From a virus: a stretch of 41,539 nucleotides of DNA. Shown here piece by piece: positions 8,444 to 16,432 of the stretch; the first letter of the stretch is position 1; each line of letters begins with the position of its first letter. The stretch covers positions 1 to 41,539 of IMG/VR virus record IMGVR_UViG_3300046168_000016. One strand, given 5' to 3'. The notes under the pieces are model-generated. The model saw only the letters and a list, made by a program, of their open reading frames with translations. It was not told where the DNA came from and did not search any database. The position numbers and the translations under genes were made by a program.

Positions 8444-10933
8444 AATAATTAAAATAAATAAAAACACGATGAGTTTATCAAAAAAAAGAATACAAGATCA
8501 AATAGAAATAGTAGGTGAATACAAAAGTATTCAAGTAAGATATTCAGATCAAATAATTGAAGATGGTAAAGTTATATCAAGTTCTTATTATAGAATAGTT
8601 GTTGATTGCGGTGATGATGCAAAAGCTATTGAACACAATGTAAAAGCTTTAGCTGATATATACTGGACAGATGAAATAAAAGAAGCTTATATAAAAAGTT
8701 TAGAAATAGTAGGTTAAATAAAATAAATGGCAAAATTATCTAATATTAATGGTAAATTTGCGGTTGAAGATACCGGTGCTATAAGATTTAGTGATCAAAC
8801 TGGTACCACAGGCCAGATATTAAAATCAAATGGTAATTCAGCACCAACTTGGGTTGATCCAAATACTGTTGGTACAGGACCTTGGTTACCTTTAGCTGGT
8901 GGTGTAGTTTCTGGCCCTACAACTTTTCAAAGTAGTTTAACCGTTGGTGGGTTATTAACAGGAGCTAACGCAACGTTTAATGGTTTAATGAAGCTTGATG
9001 CTGGAGGTATTTTGCAATTTGCCGCAAATACTACTACACCATCAATGGGTGTTGCTATTCATAGATCAGCAGCTGACACTTTAAATTTTGTTACTGCTTC
9101 AACAAATAGATTAACAATAGATGATGACGGAAACGTCGGAATCGGTATAGACACACCAACTTTAGTTGCAGGAAAAATTGTACATATACATGGAGTAGCA
9201 GCAGGGGTTCATTTAACAGATACAGCTTCAGGAACAACAAGTGGTGATGGTGGTTATGTGGCTTTTGATAATCCAAATTTATATATACAGAATAAAGAAG
9301 CAGGTTCTATGTTTTTTGAAACTAGCGGAACAACTGCTTTAACCATAGACAGTGACGGAGATGCAACCTTTGCAGGAAATGTAACGTCTAACTTTCAAGC
9401 CACTACATCAAGTGGTTCAATTAATATAAATTCTTCAGACCCTACAATTAGATTTAATAGAGTAGGCGGTACAACAGATAAATCTATTTATGAATTAAGA
9501 GCAATTGCAGTGGGCGGAACAAATGATTATTTTCAGTTAAGAAAATGGAATGATGCTCAAACAGTTGCTTCTGAATTAATGAAAATAGACAATTCTGGAA
9601 ACACAACTTTTACAGGAGATGTTAGAATATCTAAAACTGATGCAACATTACAAATTAATAATTCAACAGCAACTTTAACAAATGCTGATTTATATATTTC
9701 AGTTGAAGATACTGGACAAGCAGATGTTAGGCAATATGGTGCATACCCTTTAGCATTTTGGACTAATAATACAGAAAGAGTGCGTATAAACAGCAATGGA
9801 AATTTAAATTTGTTAAACGCAACTTCAACTGATAGTAAACATTTTGGAATAACCAACGCAGCAGGAACTACAGGTTGGACATTTGGCAATGGAGTAATTG
9901 CCAATTCACATCAATTTGTTATTTATGACAATACAGCTGGTGCTGCTAGAATGTTAATAAACAGTTCAGGAAACGTAGGAATCGGAATAACGCCTTTTGC
10001 ACATACATTAGGGACGTCTGCTTCATTGGATTTAAAAGGTAATGGTGGAATATGGGGTTATGCTGGTGCAACTTATGTAAATTCAAATGCTTATTACGAT
10101 AGTGGATGGAAATATAAAACAACAGCTCCAGCAGCGGTTTTACAAGTAGGTGGTTCATCACAGGAATTAACTTTTAGACAAGCGGTAAGCGGAACAGCGG
10201 GTAATGCTATAACATATACTCAACCTTTTACAATAGATACTTCAGGCAAAGTCGGAATCGGTCGAACTGCTCCAGATTATAAATTAGTAATTTCTAATAA
10301 TAATGCTGAAGGAATTGAATTTGGGCCAGGTTATATTTCTGGTTGTAATTTATGGCAAAATTATAATAGAACAACTAGTACATATGTAAAAGAAACGCAT
10401 TATGGTTCTGAATATCATTTTTTACCAGCTGGTGGAGCCACGGGTAACGTCGGGATCGGGGTGACTTCGCCCACTCATAAATTACACGTATATTCAGCTG
10501 TTCCTACTGGAGGTATTGGTTTAAAAGTTGAAAGTGGTAACGTTACAAACTGGATTCAAAATAAAAGCACCGGAAGTAGTTGGCAAATAGGTAGTACAGG
10601 AAGTGGATTTCAGTTGTATAATGATGATACCTCTTCTTATAGATTTATAGTAGAAAATGGTGGAAATGTAGGAATCGGGACGACTTCGCCTGAAACTCAA
10701 TTGTCAATAGGAGATTACACTGATTCTACAGAAACAATTACAATAGCAACCTCAAGTAATGGTACTGGTAGAATAAATTTTTACGATAACAATAATACAG
10801 AAGGAGGTAGTATTAGAGTTGTTGGTGAATTAGGTGGTTCTAAAATGTATTTTTCCAACAGATGGAATACAGATAATGATAGAGTTGTTTTTGATTTAAA
10901 AAACGGAAACGTAGGACTCGGAACGACTTCGCT
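6530..10933 (+). repeat. Dispersed GC-rich 24-bp repeats encoding VGIGT(T/D)SP
   Basis: Inside the fibre genes a short block recurs with unusually GC-rich codons, of the type GTC GGG ATC GGG ACG ACT TCG CCT. Copies start at 6530, 6731, 6974, 7478, 9135, 9975, 10251, 10449, 10668 and 10911, with weaker ones at 11493 and 12233. Elsewhere the window mostly uses GTT/GTA, GGT/GGA, ATA/ATT and ACA/ACT. The blocks therefore stand out as DNA, not only as protein. Confidence 0.75.
8469..8717 (+). CDS. Small conserved-looking protein inserted between two fibre genes (82 aa)
   Basis: This 82-residue mixed-charge protein (MSLSKKRIQDQIEIVGEYKS…) contrasts sharply with the low-complexity fibres on each side. 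It starts at ATG 8469 after an A-rich leader and stops 9 bases before the next fibre. Predicted content is a beta-rich first half and a helical second half (DDAKAIEHNVKALADIYWTDEIKEAYIKSL). I see no signal peptide, membrane segment or known motif. Its position suggests a fibre assembly factor, fibre chaperone or adaptor, but that is only context. Confidence 0.65.
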   Translation: MSLSKKRIQDQIEIVGEYKSIQVRYSDQIIEDGKVISSSYYRIVVDCGDDAKAIEHNVKALADIYWTDEIKEAYIKSLEIVG

Positions 10934-11435
10934 TGGTACTATATCTGGCTCTTGCAGTGCAATGACATTTGGATCTACTCACAATGCTTTATCAGGTGGT
11001 GTTATGTTTCAAGCTAATGGTACTAATGTAAATGGTACATACTGGGAAAGCAACAACATGAGATACCAAAATATCGGTGATTTTAGCCATACTTTTTATA
11101 AAAATAACACAACTGTTTTATTTACAATAGCAACTACAGGAACAGTAACAGCTGTTGGAAATGTTGTGGCTTATTCAGATAAAAAATTAAAGAAAAATAT
11201 TAAAACTTTAGATGGTTCTAAAGTATATGAAATGAGAGGTGTTAGTTTTGATAGAATAGATACAAATAAAGCAAGCTCTGGAGTTATAGCACAAGAAATA
11301 CAACAAGTAGCACCTGAGCTTATTGATAAATCAAAAGATGGCACACTAGGTGTAGCATATGGAAACTTAACGGGTTATTTAATTGAAGCTATAAAAGAAT
11401 TAAAAGCTGAAATTGAATTATTGAAAAACAAATAA
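8727..11435 (+). CDS. Tail fibre with C-terminal S74 intramolecular chaperone domain (902 aa)
   Basis: The start MAKLSNINGKFAVED matches the family anchor. The linker TGQILKSNGNSAPTW follows within the first 45 residues. The shaft then carries at least six GNVGIG-type repeats (encoded near 9135, 9975, 10251, 10449, 10668 and 10911). The last ~90 residues are a typical peptidase S74 / endosialidase-type chaperone. They run from SDKKLKKNI, with candidate self-cleavage between Ser817 and Asp818, through GVIAQEIQQVAPELI, and end in a coiled coil (LIEAIKELKAEIELLKNK). In this family the domain drives trimer folding and is then cleaved off. The stop at 11435 abuts the next fibre's ATG at 11436. Confidence 0.85.
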   Translation: MAKLSNINGKFAVEDTGAIRFSDQTGTTGQILKSNGNSAPTWVDPNTVGTGPWLPLAGGVVSGPTTFQSSLTVGGLLTGANATFNGLMKLDAGGILQFAANTTTPSMGVAIHRSAADTLNFVTASTNRLTIDDDGNVGIGIDTPTLVAGKIVHIHGVAAGVHLTDTASGTTSGDGGYVAFDNPNLYIQNKEAGSMFFETSGTTALTIDSDGDATFAGNVTSNFQATTSSGSININSSDPTIRFNRVGGTTDKSIYELRAIAVGGTNDYFQLRKWNDAQTVASELMKIDNSGNTTFTGDVRISKTDATLQINNSTATLTNADLYISVEDTGQADVRQYGAYPLAFWTNNTERVRINSNGNLNLLNATSTDSKHFGITNAAGTTGWTFGNGVIANSHQFVIYDNTAGAARMLINSSGNVGIGITPFAHTLGTSASLDLKGNGGIWGYAGATYVNSNAYYDSGWKYKTTAPAAVLQVGGSSQELTFRQAVSGTAGNAITYTQPFTIDTSGKVGIGRTAPDYKLVISNNNAEGIEFGPGYISGCNLWQNYNRTTSTYVKETHYGSEYHFLPAGGATGNVGIGVTSPTHKLHVYSAVPTGGIGLKVESGNVTNWIQNKSTGSSWQIGSTGSGFQLYNDDTSSYRFIVENGGNVGIGTTSPETQLSIGDYTDSTETITIATSSNGTGRINFYDNNNTEGGSIRVVGELGGSKMYFSNRWNTDNDRVVFDLKNGNVGLGTTSLGTISGSCSAMTFGSTHNALSGGVMFQANGTNVNGTYWESNNMRYQNIGDFSHTFYKNNTTVLFTIATTGTVTAVGNVVAYSDKKLKKNIKTLDGSKVYEMRGVSFDRIDTNKASSGVIAQEIQQVAPELIDKSKDGTLGVAYGNLTGYLIEAIKELKAEIELLKNK

Positions 11436-12047
11436 ATGGCAAACTTATCAAATATAAACGGTAAATTCGTTGTAGAGCAAACAACAGGATATGTGGGTGT
11501 AGGAACGACGGATCCGGAATATTTATTACATGTTAATAGTTCTGATATCCCAAACGGAACTAGATTAACAATAGAAAATACAAATGGAAGTGGTAAAAAA
11601 TATGGATTAATATCTGACAATACAGGCGTTTTTACTGTTAGAGATTTAACGGCTGGTTCAGATAGATTTTCTATATCTAATCTTGGTAACGCAACTTTTG
11701 CAAAAAATGTATTATTAAATGGATATTTAAGTGTTGAAGGTACTACAGGAAATACAGGTGGTGCAACAGATAGATGGATAGGTGGAGATGGAACAACAGG
11801 AACTTGGTTTTATAATGTTCCAACAGGTTCAAGTCATTTATTTGGAATAAATAATTCTAATGTTTTAACTTTAAATGGAACAGGAGCAGCTTTTACAGGA
11901 AATGTTTTTGCAAGACGTGGAAGTTTTGGAACTGCTTCTAATTTTAATTTTGATTTATATTGTAATGGAAATGCTTATATAAATGATGAACTAACAGTTC
12001 AGGAAACTCAACCTTTGCAGAAAGTGTTGTTATTGGAACATCGATAA
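11436..12047 (+). CDS. Tail fibre, N-terminal fragment (frameshifted; continues at 12107)
   Basis: This is the third member of the MA(N/K)LSNIN family, beginning MANLSNINGKFVVEQ with no gap after the previous fibre. A GVGTTDPEYLLHV repeat is encoded near 11493. The frame runs into a stop at 12047. The next frame carries an uninterrupted continuation (FAESVVIGTSINTGIPLVVQ…) from about 12010. Adding one missing base near 11998-12015 would fuse this fragment with 12107-13795 into a fibre of about 786 aa. The final ~12 residues of this fragment as read (QKVLLLEHR) are therefore probably artefactual. Confidence 0.7.
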   Translation: MANLSNINGKFVVEQTTGYVGVGTTDPEYLLHVNSSDIPNGTRLTIENTNGSGKKYGLISDNTGVFTVRDLTAGSDRFSISNLGNATFAKNVLLNGYLSVEGTTGNTGGATDRWIGGDGTTGTWFYNVPTGSSHLFGINNSNVLTLNGTGAAFTGNVFARRGSFGTASNFNFDLYCNGNAYINDELTVQETQPLQKVLLLEHR

Positions 12048-12106
12048 ATACTGGTATTCCTCTTGTTGTACAAGAAACAACTGCAGATGGTTTTGCTATT
12101 GGTTTT

Positions 12107-13795
12107 ATGAGAAATACCAATTCAACAAACGGTAACGGTTTAGTTGTAGATGTAAACAGTACAGGTGGTGTTTATATACAAGATTGGAGGCAAGCTGGTA
12201 GCGTTAAAATGAGGCTAAAACAAAATGGAAACTTAGGAATAGGAACTGATTCGCCTTTAGCTTTATTAAGCATAAAGGGTACTGGAGATGCTATCAGGGT
12301 TGAATCAACAAATACAGGCGCAGGTGGCGCTCAAATAGATTTATTACATTTTACAACAAGCCCTGCTGATAATGACACTTTTGCTCTAATTAATATGGGT
12401 GGTTATTATACAGGAACAACATCTGTTTATGGAACATCAATTAAAAGTATATGGACTGATGTGTCAGCAAGAGATGCAGCTTTAACTTTTTCAACTAATA
12501 ATGGAGGTACGCTTGCAGAAAGAATGCGTATTACAAGTGCAGGAGGAATATCATTTGGATCTACGGGGACTGCTTATGGAACTTCAGGTCAAGTATTGAC
12601 TTCAAATGGTAATGCTGCCCCAACTTGGCAAGCAGCTGGAGGCGGAACTGTAACTTGGCCAAATGTGGGTGCTGGAATAAGAACAGATTACATTTTAGGT
12701 TTTAAACCCCCAGGTTCAGGTTATGCAGGTTTTTATTTTCAAACTGCGGCAGGTGGACATGCTGGTTATTTATTAATCAGAGGTACTAGTAATGCTGGAC
12801 AAATTTATAAAGCAGAAGGTATTACTTTGGTTTCAGATTCTAGTTGGGTGACTATAGCTTCTAGAACAACAACCAACGCGGGTGTTAGATTAATGAGTGG
12901 AGCTACTTCCGCTGAAAGACTAGTAATTCAAGACAATGGCCATTCATATTTTCAAGGAAATCTTGGAATTGGCACTAGTTCAACTAGTTTTAGTAGTGAT
13001 TATGATAATTTAATAGTTGGTAGTGGTAGTGGTAATAACGGTATTGGTATATACTCTTCTAGTACAGGTAATTCAACTTTAGCTTTTCTTCCTACAACAG
13101 GTAGTCAGAGTGATTTTGAAATTAGAGTAGAGCATGACTATCCTTTTGGCAATATGGAAGTGTATTTTCAACATAGCAGTGATTATTATCTTAGAATGTT
13201 TGAAAGAAACAATGGACAAGATCCAATAATAAAAGTTGGCCATAATAATATTCCTGTAGGTATAAATTCAGGTGATGATGCTACAATGCAGTTTCGTCCA
13301 GATAGTAATAATTGGTACCCAGCTATAGCTATCAACGCTGAAGATAGTCAGGGTAATAGTAGAGGTTTTATTGAAATGAAATCTAATCGATCTAACACTT
13401 TTCAAGCTGACTATTTTTTAAAATTTTTTAATTATAATGGAAATGAAATAGGTAGTATTAGAGTTAATAACAATAATAACAATGTTGCATACAATACATC
13501 TTCTGATTATAGGCTAAAAGAAGATTTAAAAGAGTTTAAAGCATTAGATACTATTTCTAAAATAAAAGTTTACAATTATAAATGGAAAAATGATTCAAGT
13601 GGTTTTAGAGATCAAGGTATTTTAGCTCATGAATTAGATGAATTAATACCTCAAGCTGTTTCAGGAGAAAAAGACGCTACAGACGAAGATAATAATATAT
13701 TACCACAAAGTGTTGATTATTCTAAAATAGTACCTCATTTAGTTCAATCAATACAAGAACTAAAAGCAGAAATAGAAATATTAAAAAACAAATAA
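12107..13795 (+). CDS. Tail fibre, C-terminal fragment with S74 chaperone domain
   Basis: This is the continuation of the gene starting at 11436. The ATG at 12107 is internal (…GFAIGFMRNTNSTN…), and the frame is open upstream to about 12010. It carries a GNLGIGTDSP repeat near 12233, a degenerate LGIGTSSTSF near 12961, and the linker SGQVLTSNGNAAPTW shared with the 8727 fibre. The end is an S74-type domain. SDYRLKEDL holds the candidate cleavage Ser466 (fragment numbering), GILAHELDELIPQAV follows, and a C-terminal coiled coil LVQSIQELKAEIEILKNK closes it. This coiled coil is nearly identical to the one in the 8727 fibre, which suggests duplication or exchange of the chaperone. Confidence 0.8.
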   Translation: MRNTNSTNGNGLVVDVNSTGGVYIQDWRQAGSVKMRLKQNGNLGIGTDSPLALLSIKGTGDAIRVESTNTGAGGAQIDLLHFTTSPADNDTFALINMGGYYTGTTSVYGTSIKSIWTDVSARDAALTFSTNNGGTLAERMRITSAGGISFGSTGTAYGTSGQVLTSNGNAAPTWQAAGGGTVTWPNVGAGIRTDYILGFKPPGSGYAGFYFQTAAGGHAGYLLIRGTSNAGQIYKAEGITLVSDSSWVTIASRTTTNAGVRLMSGATSAERLVIQDNGHSYFQGNLGIGTSSTSFSSDYDNLIVGSGSGNNGIGIYSSSTGNSTLAFLPTTGSQSDFEIRVEHDYPFGNMEVYFQHSSDYYLRMFERNNGQDPIIKVGHNNIPVGINSGDDATMQFRPDSNNWYPAIAINAEDSQGNSRGFIEMKSNRSNTFQADYFLKFFNYNGNEIGSIRVNNNNNNVAYNTSSDYRLKEDLKEFKALDTISKIKVYNYKWKNDSSGFRDQGILAHELDELIPQAVSGEKDATDEDNNILPQSVDYSKIVPHLVQSIQELKAEIEILKNK

Positions 13796-13796
13796 A

Positions 13797-14168
13797 ATGG
13801 CAATAACTTACAAATGGACAATTAACCAAATGAATGCACATATCCAAGCTGAAGGCGAGGACAATGTGATTTTTACAGTACACTGGACGTATTCTGGATC
13901 AGAAGATGTTAGTGGAAAAATTTACTCAGCAAGTCAAATAGGTGCTCAAAGTTTTACTTATGTAAAAGGAGATCCTTTTGTTCCTTATGCAGATACTGAA
14001 GCTTTTGAAAACGTAGTCATTGGATGGCTTGAAGGAGCATTAGATGTATCATCTATGCAATCCAGTATTGAAGCTACTATTCAAAAAGAAATTACACCTG
14101 TTAACGAAGATTTATACTTTACATGGCAAAACCCACCTGCACCACCGGTACCACCTGTGGAAGAATAG
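13797..14168 (+). CDS. Small conserved phage protein closing the fibre cassette (123 aa)
   Basis: The product starts MAITYKWTINQMNAHIQAEGE, contains VIFTVHWTYSG and ends in a Pro-rich tail (PPAPPVPPVEE). Small proteins of the pattern 'ITYxWxIxxM…VxxVxWxxxG' are frequent beside tail-fibre genes in marine phages as I remember them; their role is not established to me. The fold looks all-beta in the first ~70 residues. It starts 2 bases after the preceding fibre's stop, so it is almost certainly co-transcribed and probably translationally coupled. A virion decoration or fibre-associated protein is the most reasonable guess. Confidence 0.65.
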   Translation: MAITYKWTINQMNAHIQAEGEDNVIFTVHWTYSGSEDVSGKIYSASQIGAQSFTYVKGDPFVPYADTEAFENVVIGWLEGALDVSSMQSSIEATIQKEITPVNEDLYFTWQNPPAPPVPPVEE

Positions 14169-14208
14169 TGTAAGTTTGTAAAAAAACAAGTGATAGTATA
14201 ACTAAACC

Positions 14209-14231
14209 TATGTCACTGTGGTAGTGACATA
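14209..14231 (+). terminator. Perfect 9-bp hairpin after the fibre cassette
   Basis: The arms TATGTCACT (14209-14217) and AGTGACATA (14223-14231) form a perfect 9-bp stem around the loop GTGGT. No clear U-tract follows, so it may be a terminator, a processing site or an operator. AAACCTA flanks the stem on both sides. Confidence 0.5.
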
Positions 14232-14238
14232 AACCTAT
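14223..14238 (+). repeat. Copy 2 of the 16-bp direct repeat flanking the fibre cassette
   Basis: AGTGACATAAACCTAT here matches AGTGACATAAGCCTAT at 476-491 in 15 of 16 positions and in the same orientation. Both copies form one arm of an inverted repeat, and together they bracket the whole fibre cassette. Confidence 0.6.
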
Positions 14239-14271
14239 AAAATAATGTTTAACCCTTAAAACCTAAAAACA

Positions 14272-14598
14272 ATGACTTATTTTTATTCGTTGAGCTCAAG
14301 TATGGGCCAACCACAACAACCACAAGTTACCGAAGAAACTATTAAATATTGGAAGCATTTAGCTGAAAAGAAAAACTGGAGAATTGTTCAGTTACCTAAT
14401 GGTTATTTTCAAACCGAGTACAAAGACCCAAATTGCACGTGTGATCCTAAAGAAGATCCGTGTTGCGAAAAATGGATAGACGTAACGAGGCGTGAAACTA
14501 TGGAAGCCGCTGAAACTGCTATTGATGGTAGTGTTGATCACTACGGTAAAAAAGTAGATTTCTTAAAAGGACCTAAAGTAGTTAAGACGTTTAAATAA
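14272..14598 (+). CDS. Cys-rich small protein upstream of groEL (108 aa)
   Basis: Not recognised. The protein begins with a short hydrophobic stretch (MTYFYSLSSSMG), then mostly soluble sequence. A cluster CTCDPKEDPCCEKW places four Cys within 11 residues and could bind a metal or form disulfides. The C-terminal third is charged and helical (TRRETMEAAETAIDG, then basic). An internal Met after the hydrophobic start (SSSMGQPQQ) is an alternative start. If so, the protein is shorter and fully cytoplasmic. It sits alone between the cassette hairpin and the chaperonin genes, 32 bases before groEL. Confidence 0.6.
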   Translation: MTYFYSLSSSMGQPQQPQVTEETIKYWKHLAEKKNWRIVQLPNGYFQTEYKDPNCTCDPKEDPCCEKWIDVTRRETMEAAETAIDGSVDHYGKKVDFLKGPKVVKTFK

Positions 14599-14630
14599 TA
14601 TCAATCAATCAAATCAAATTAAATTAAATT
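14599..14630 (+). promoter_or_regulatory. Unstructured ATCAA/AAATT-repeat leader of groEL
   Basis: The 32 bases before groEL consist of short ATCAATCAA then AAATTAAATT repeats ending directly at the ATG, with no Shine-Dalgarno sequence. Comparable CAA-rich leaders ending in AAATT precede the genes at 18766 and 19255. They are probably SD-independent translation leaders for highly expressed genes. Confidence 0.5.
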
Positions 14631-15485
14631 ATGTCAAATGCAATTGTAAAAAATCTGAACTTTGGTTCGGATGCTAAAAACAATGTGTTTGCTGGTATTA
14701 CAAAACTTACACAAGCCGTTAGCTCCACACTAGGAGCTAGTGGCAAATGTGTTATGTTGGAAGATAGTACTGGTCAACCTATTATTACAAAAGATGGTGT
14801 AACTGTAGCTGAAGCTATTACACTTCTTGATCCTGTTGAAAACATGGGAGCAACATTACTTAAACAAGCCGCAAAGAAAACTGTTAGTGAAGCAGGTGAT
14901 GGAACCACTACAGCAACCGTATTGGCTCATGCTATACTAAGTGAAGCATACAAAGTAATAACAAAAGAAAACTCAAGAGAAGTAAAAGAAAGTATACTTA
15001 CGGCTACAAACAAAGTAGTTGATTACTTAGATTCTATAGTAACACCAGTAGATGGTGATATGATAGATCAAGTTGCTACAATATCTACAAATAATGATCC
15101 TATACTTGGTAAAATTATTGCAGATGCTTTTAGATCAGTTGATCAAACAGGTGTAGTGATGCTAGAGGTTTCTGATTTACCAGAAACTAATTTTGAAACT
15201 ATTGATGGTGTACAATATGATAGAGGATTAAAAAATATACATTTTGTAACTAATCAAGATACTAAAACAGCTGAACTAGATAAACCTTTAGTTTTAATCG
15301 TAGAGTCAGAGGTTGAAAATGTAAGAAAAATACAAAGTGTTTTAGAGTATGCTATAAAAAATAAAAGAGCATTGCTTATTATTGCTGATGTTGATCAACA
15401 AGTTATGTCAGCTTTAGCAATGAACAAAATAAAAGGTAATATTAAAGTAAATGTTATCGATGCACCCTATTTATGGTGTAAATAA
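14631..15485 (+). CDS. groEL: Phage chaperonin GroEL (Cpn60), N-terminal part (frameshifted)
   Basis: This is the large chaperonin subunit, whose family forms ATP-driven double-ring folding chambers in the cytoplasm. This part holds the equatorial, intermediate and first apical segments. TLGASGKCVML aligns with the TLGPKG region. TKDGVTVA carries Asp55, equivalent to E. coli Asp52, and AGDGTTTATVLA carries the ATP-binding Asp90. NVIDAP then corresponds to VKAPGFG. The frame breaks there. TATTTATGG has one extra T in the run 15470-15472; with TATTATGG the protein reads APYYGVNKKETLEDLALLTG, matching the GroEL consensus, and joins 15451-16188. The restored protein is about 518 aa, against ~548 in E. 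coli. The stop at 15485 is therefore probably artefactual. Confidence 0.9.
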   Translation: MSNAIVKNLNFGSDAKNNVFAGITKLTQAVSSTLGASGKCVMLEDSTGQPIITKDGVTVAEAITLLDPVENMGATLLKQAAKKTVSEAGDGTTTATVLAHAILSEAYKVITKENSREVKESILTATNKVVDYLDSIVTPVDGDMIDQVATISTNNDPILGKIIADAFRSVDQTGVVMLEVSDLPETNFETIDGVQYDRGLKNIHFVTNQDTKTAELDKPLVLIVESEVENVRKIQSVLEYAIKNKRALLIIADVDQQVMSALAMNKIKGNIKVNVIDAPYLWCK

Positions 15486-16188
15486 AAAAGAAACACTAGA
15501 AGATTTAGCGTTACTTACAGGTGCTACAGTTATCAATGAAGATCTTGGAGATGATATTGATTTAATACAACCTGAACAACTTGGTGAATGTAAGAAAACA
15601 ATAACTAGTGAGCATGAAACCATATTACAAGTTCATGAGGTGAGTGAAGAGGTAAAAGATTTAATTGAAGATATAAAAGCTAAACTTAAAACAGCTAAAC
15701 ACCCAGGTATTGTAGTTAATAACGAAAAAAGATTAGCTAGGTTATCAGGTAAAGTTGCTGTTGTAAAAGTTGGTGCTAATTCCGAGGTTGAATTAAAAGA
15801 AAAACGTGATAGAGTTGAAGATGCTATCTGTGCTACTAAAGCTGCTATTAAAGAGGGTATTGTACCTGGTGGTGGTATTGCTTTATTAAACGCATCAGAC
15901 AAAATAGAAACTTCAAACTCTTTAGAAAAAATACTTTTAAGAGCTGTTAAAGCCCCTTTCAATACAATACTTGCTAACGCTGGTATTAAAAATGAAAAGT
16001 TTTTTAATCAAGAAGGTAAAGGTCTAAACGTTGTTACAGGAAATATGGTAAATATGATTGAGTCAGGGATTATTGATCCTTTACTCGTCACAAAAAGTGC
16101 ATTAAAAAATGCTAGCTCTGTGGCTAGAACTATTTTATCAACCGATTGTGTAATTAATAATCTTAGAATTAATGAAAGCAATAGGTAA
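15451..16188 (+). CDS. groEL: Phage chaperonin GroEL (Cpn60), C-terminal part
   Basis: This continues the gene from 14631 after the one-base slip at 15470-15472; the ATG at 15451 is out of frame in the restored gene. Clear GroEL hallmarks are AVVKVGANSEVELKEKRDR, then RVEDAICATKAAIKEGIVPGGGIAL with the hydrolysis Asp of the VEDA motif and the signature Gly triplet. GNMVNMIESGIIDPLLVTKSAL is the conserved pre-C-terminal region. The protein ends soon after CVINNL, so the flexible GGM tail of bacterial GroEL is absent. The end overlaps the groES start by 17 bases, so translation is likely coupled. Divergence from bacterial GroEL looks substantial, consistent with a long phage history rather than recent host capture. 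Confidence 0.9.
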   Translation: MLSMHPIYGVNKKETLEDLALLTGATVINEDLGDDIDLIQPEQLGECKKTITSEHETILQVHEVSEEVKDLIEDIKAKLKTAKHPGIVVNNEKRLARLSGKVAVVKVGANSEVELKEKRDRVEDAICATKAAIKEGIVPGGGIALLNASDKIETSNSLEKILLRAVKAPFNTILANAGIKNEKFFNQEGKGLNVVTGNMVNMIESGIIDPLLVTKSALKNASSVARTILSTDCVINNLRINESNR

Positions 16189-16432
16189 TAATTTAATAGT
16201 AAACATGACAAAACAAGGTGTCTCTGAAACCAAAGGCGGTTTGTTTTTAGCAGAAAAACAACGAGAAGATATAAGATATGCTGAGGGTACTGTATTATCA
16301 GTTGGTAGTAATGTGTCAGGAGTTAATAAAAATGATGTTATTTATTTTGATAAAAATAATACTCATCAAATAGAAATTAAAAAAGAAATATATCAAGTTG
16401 TTAACATAGCACACGTAGTTGTTGTGTTATGA
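16172..16432 (+). CDS. groES: Phage co-chaperonin GroES (86 aa)
   Basis: GroES caps the GroEL chamber as a heptamer. The sequence follows the family end to end: AIGNNLIV for the PLxDRVLV strand, a mobile loop QGVSETKGGLFLAEKQRED with GG-LFL in place of GG-IVL, EGTVLSVG, then NKNDVIYFDK…HQIEIKKEIYQVV and a C-terminal HVVVVL. The segment between LSVG and the ND(V) motif is only about 8 residues, clearly shorter than the ~20 in E. coli. The roof beta-hairpin is therefore missing or minimal, as known for T4 gp31. The order groEL-groES with overlap is reversed from the usual bacterial operon. It also overlaps the next gene by 4 bases. Confidence 0.85.
   Translation: MKAIGNNLIVNMTKQGVSETKGGLFLAEKQREDIRYAEGTVLSVGSNVSGVNKNDVIYFDKNNTHQIEIKKEIYQVVNIAHVVVVL

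Noticed and set aside
9091-10161. Several minus-strand ORFs inside the S74 fibre
   Set aside because: They mirror the repeat codons of the plus-strand fibre and have no leader or recognisable motif.
6530-10933. Regular GC-rich repeats considered as a CRISPR array
   Set aside because: The repeats are in frame within fibre coding sequence, unevenly spaced and degenerate, and no cas genes are present.
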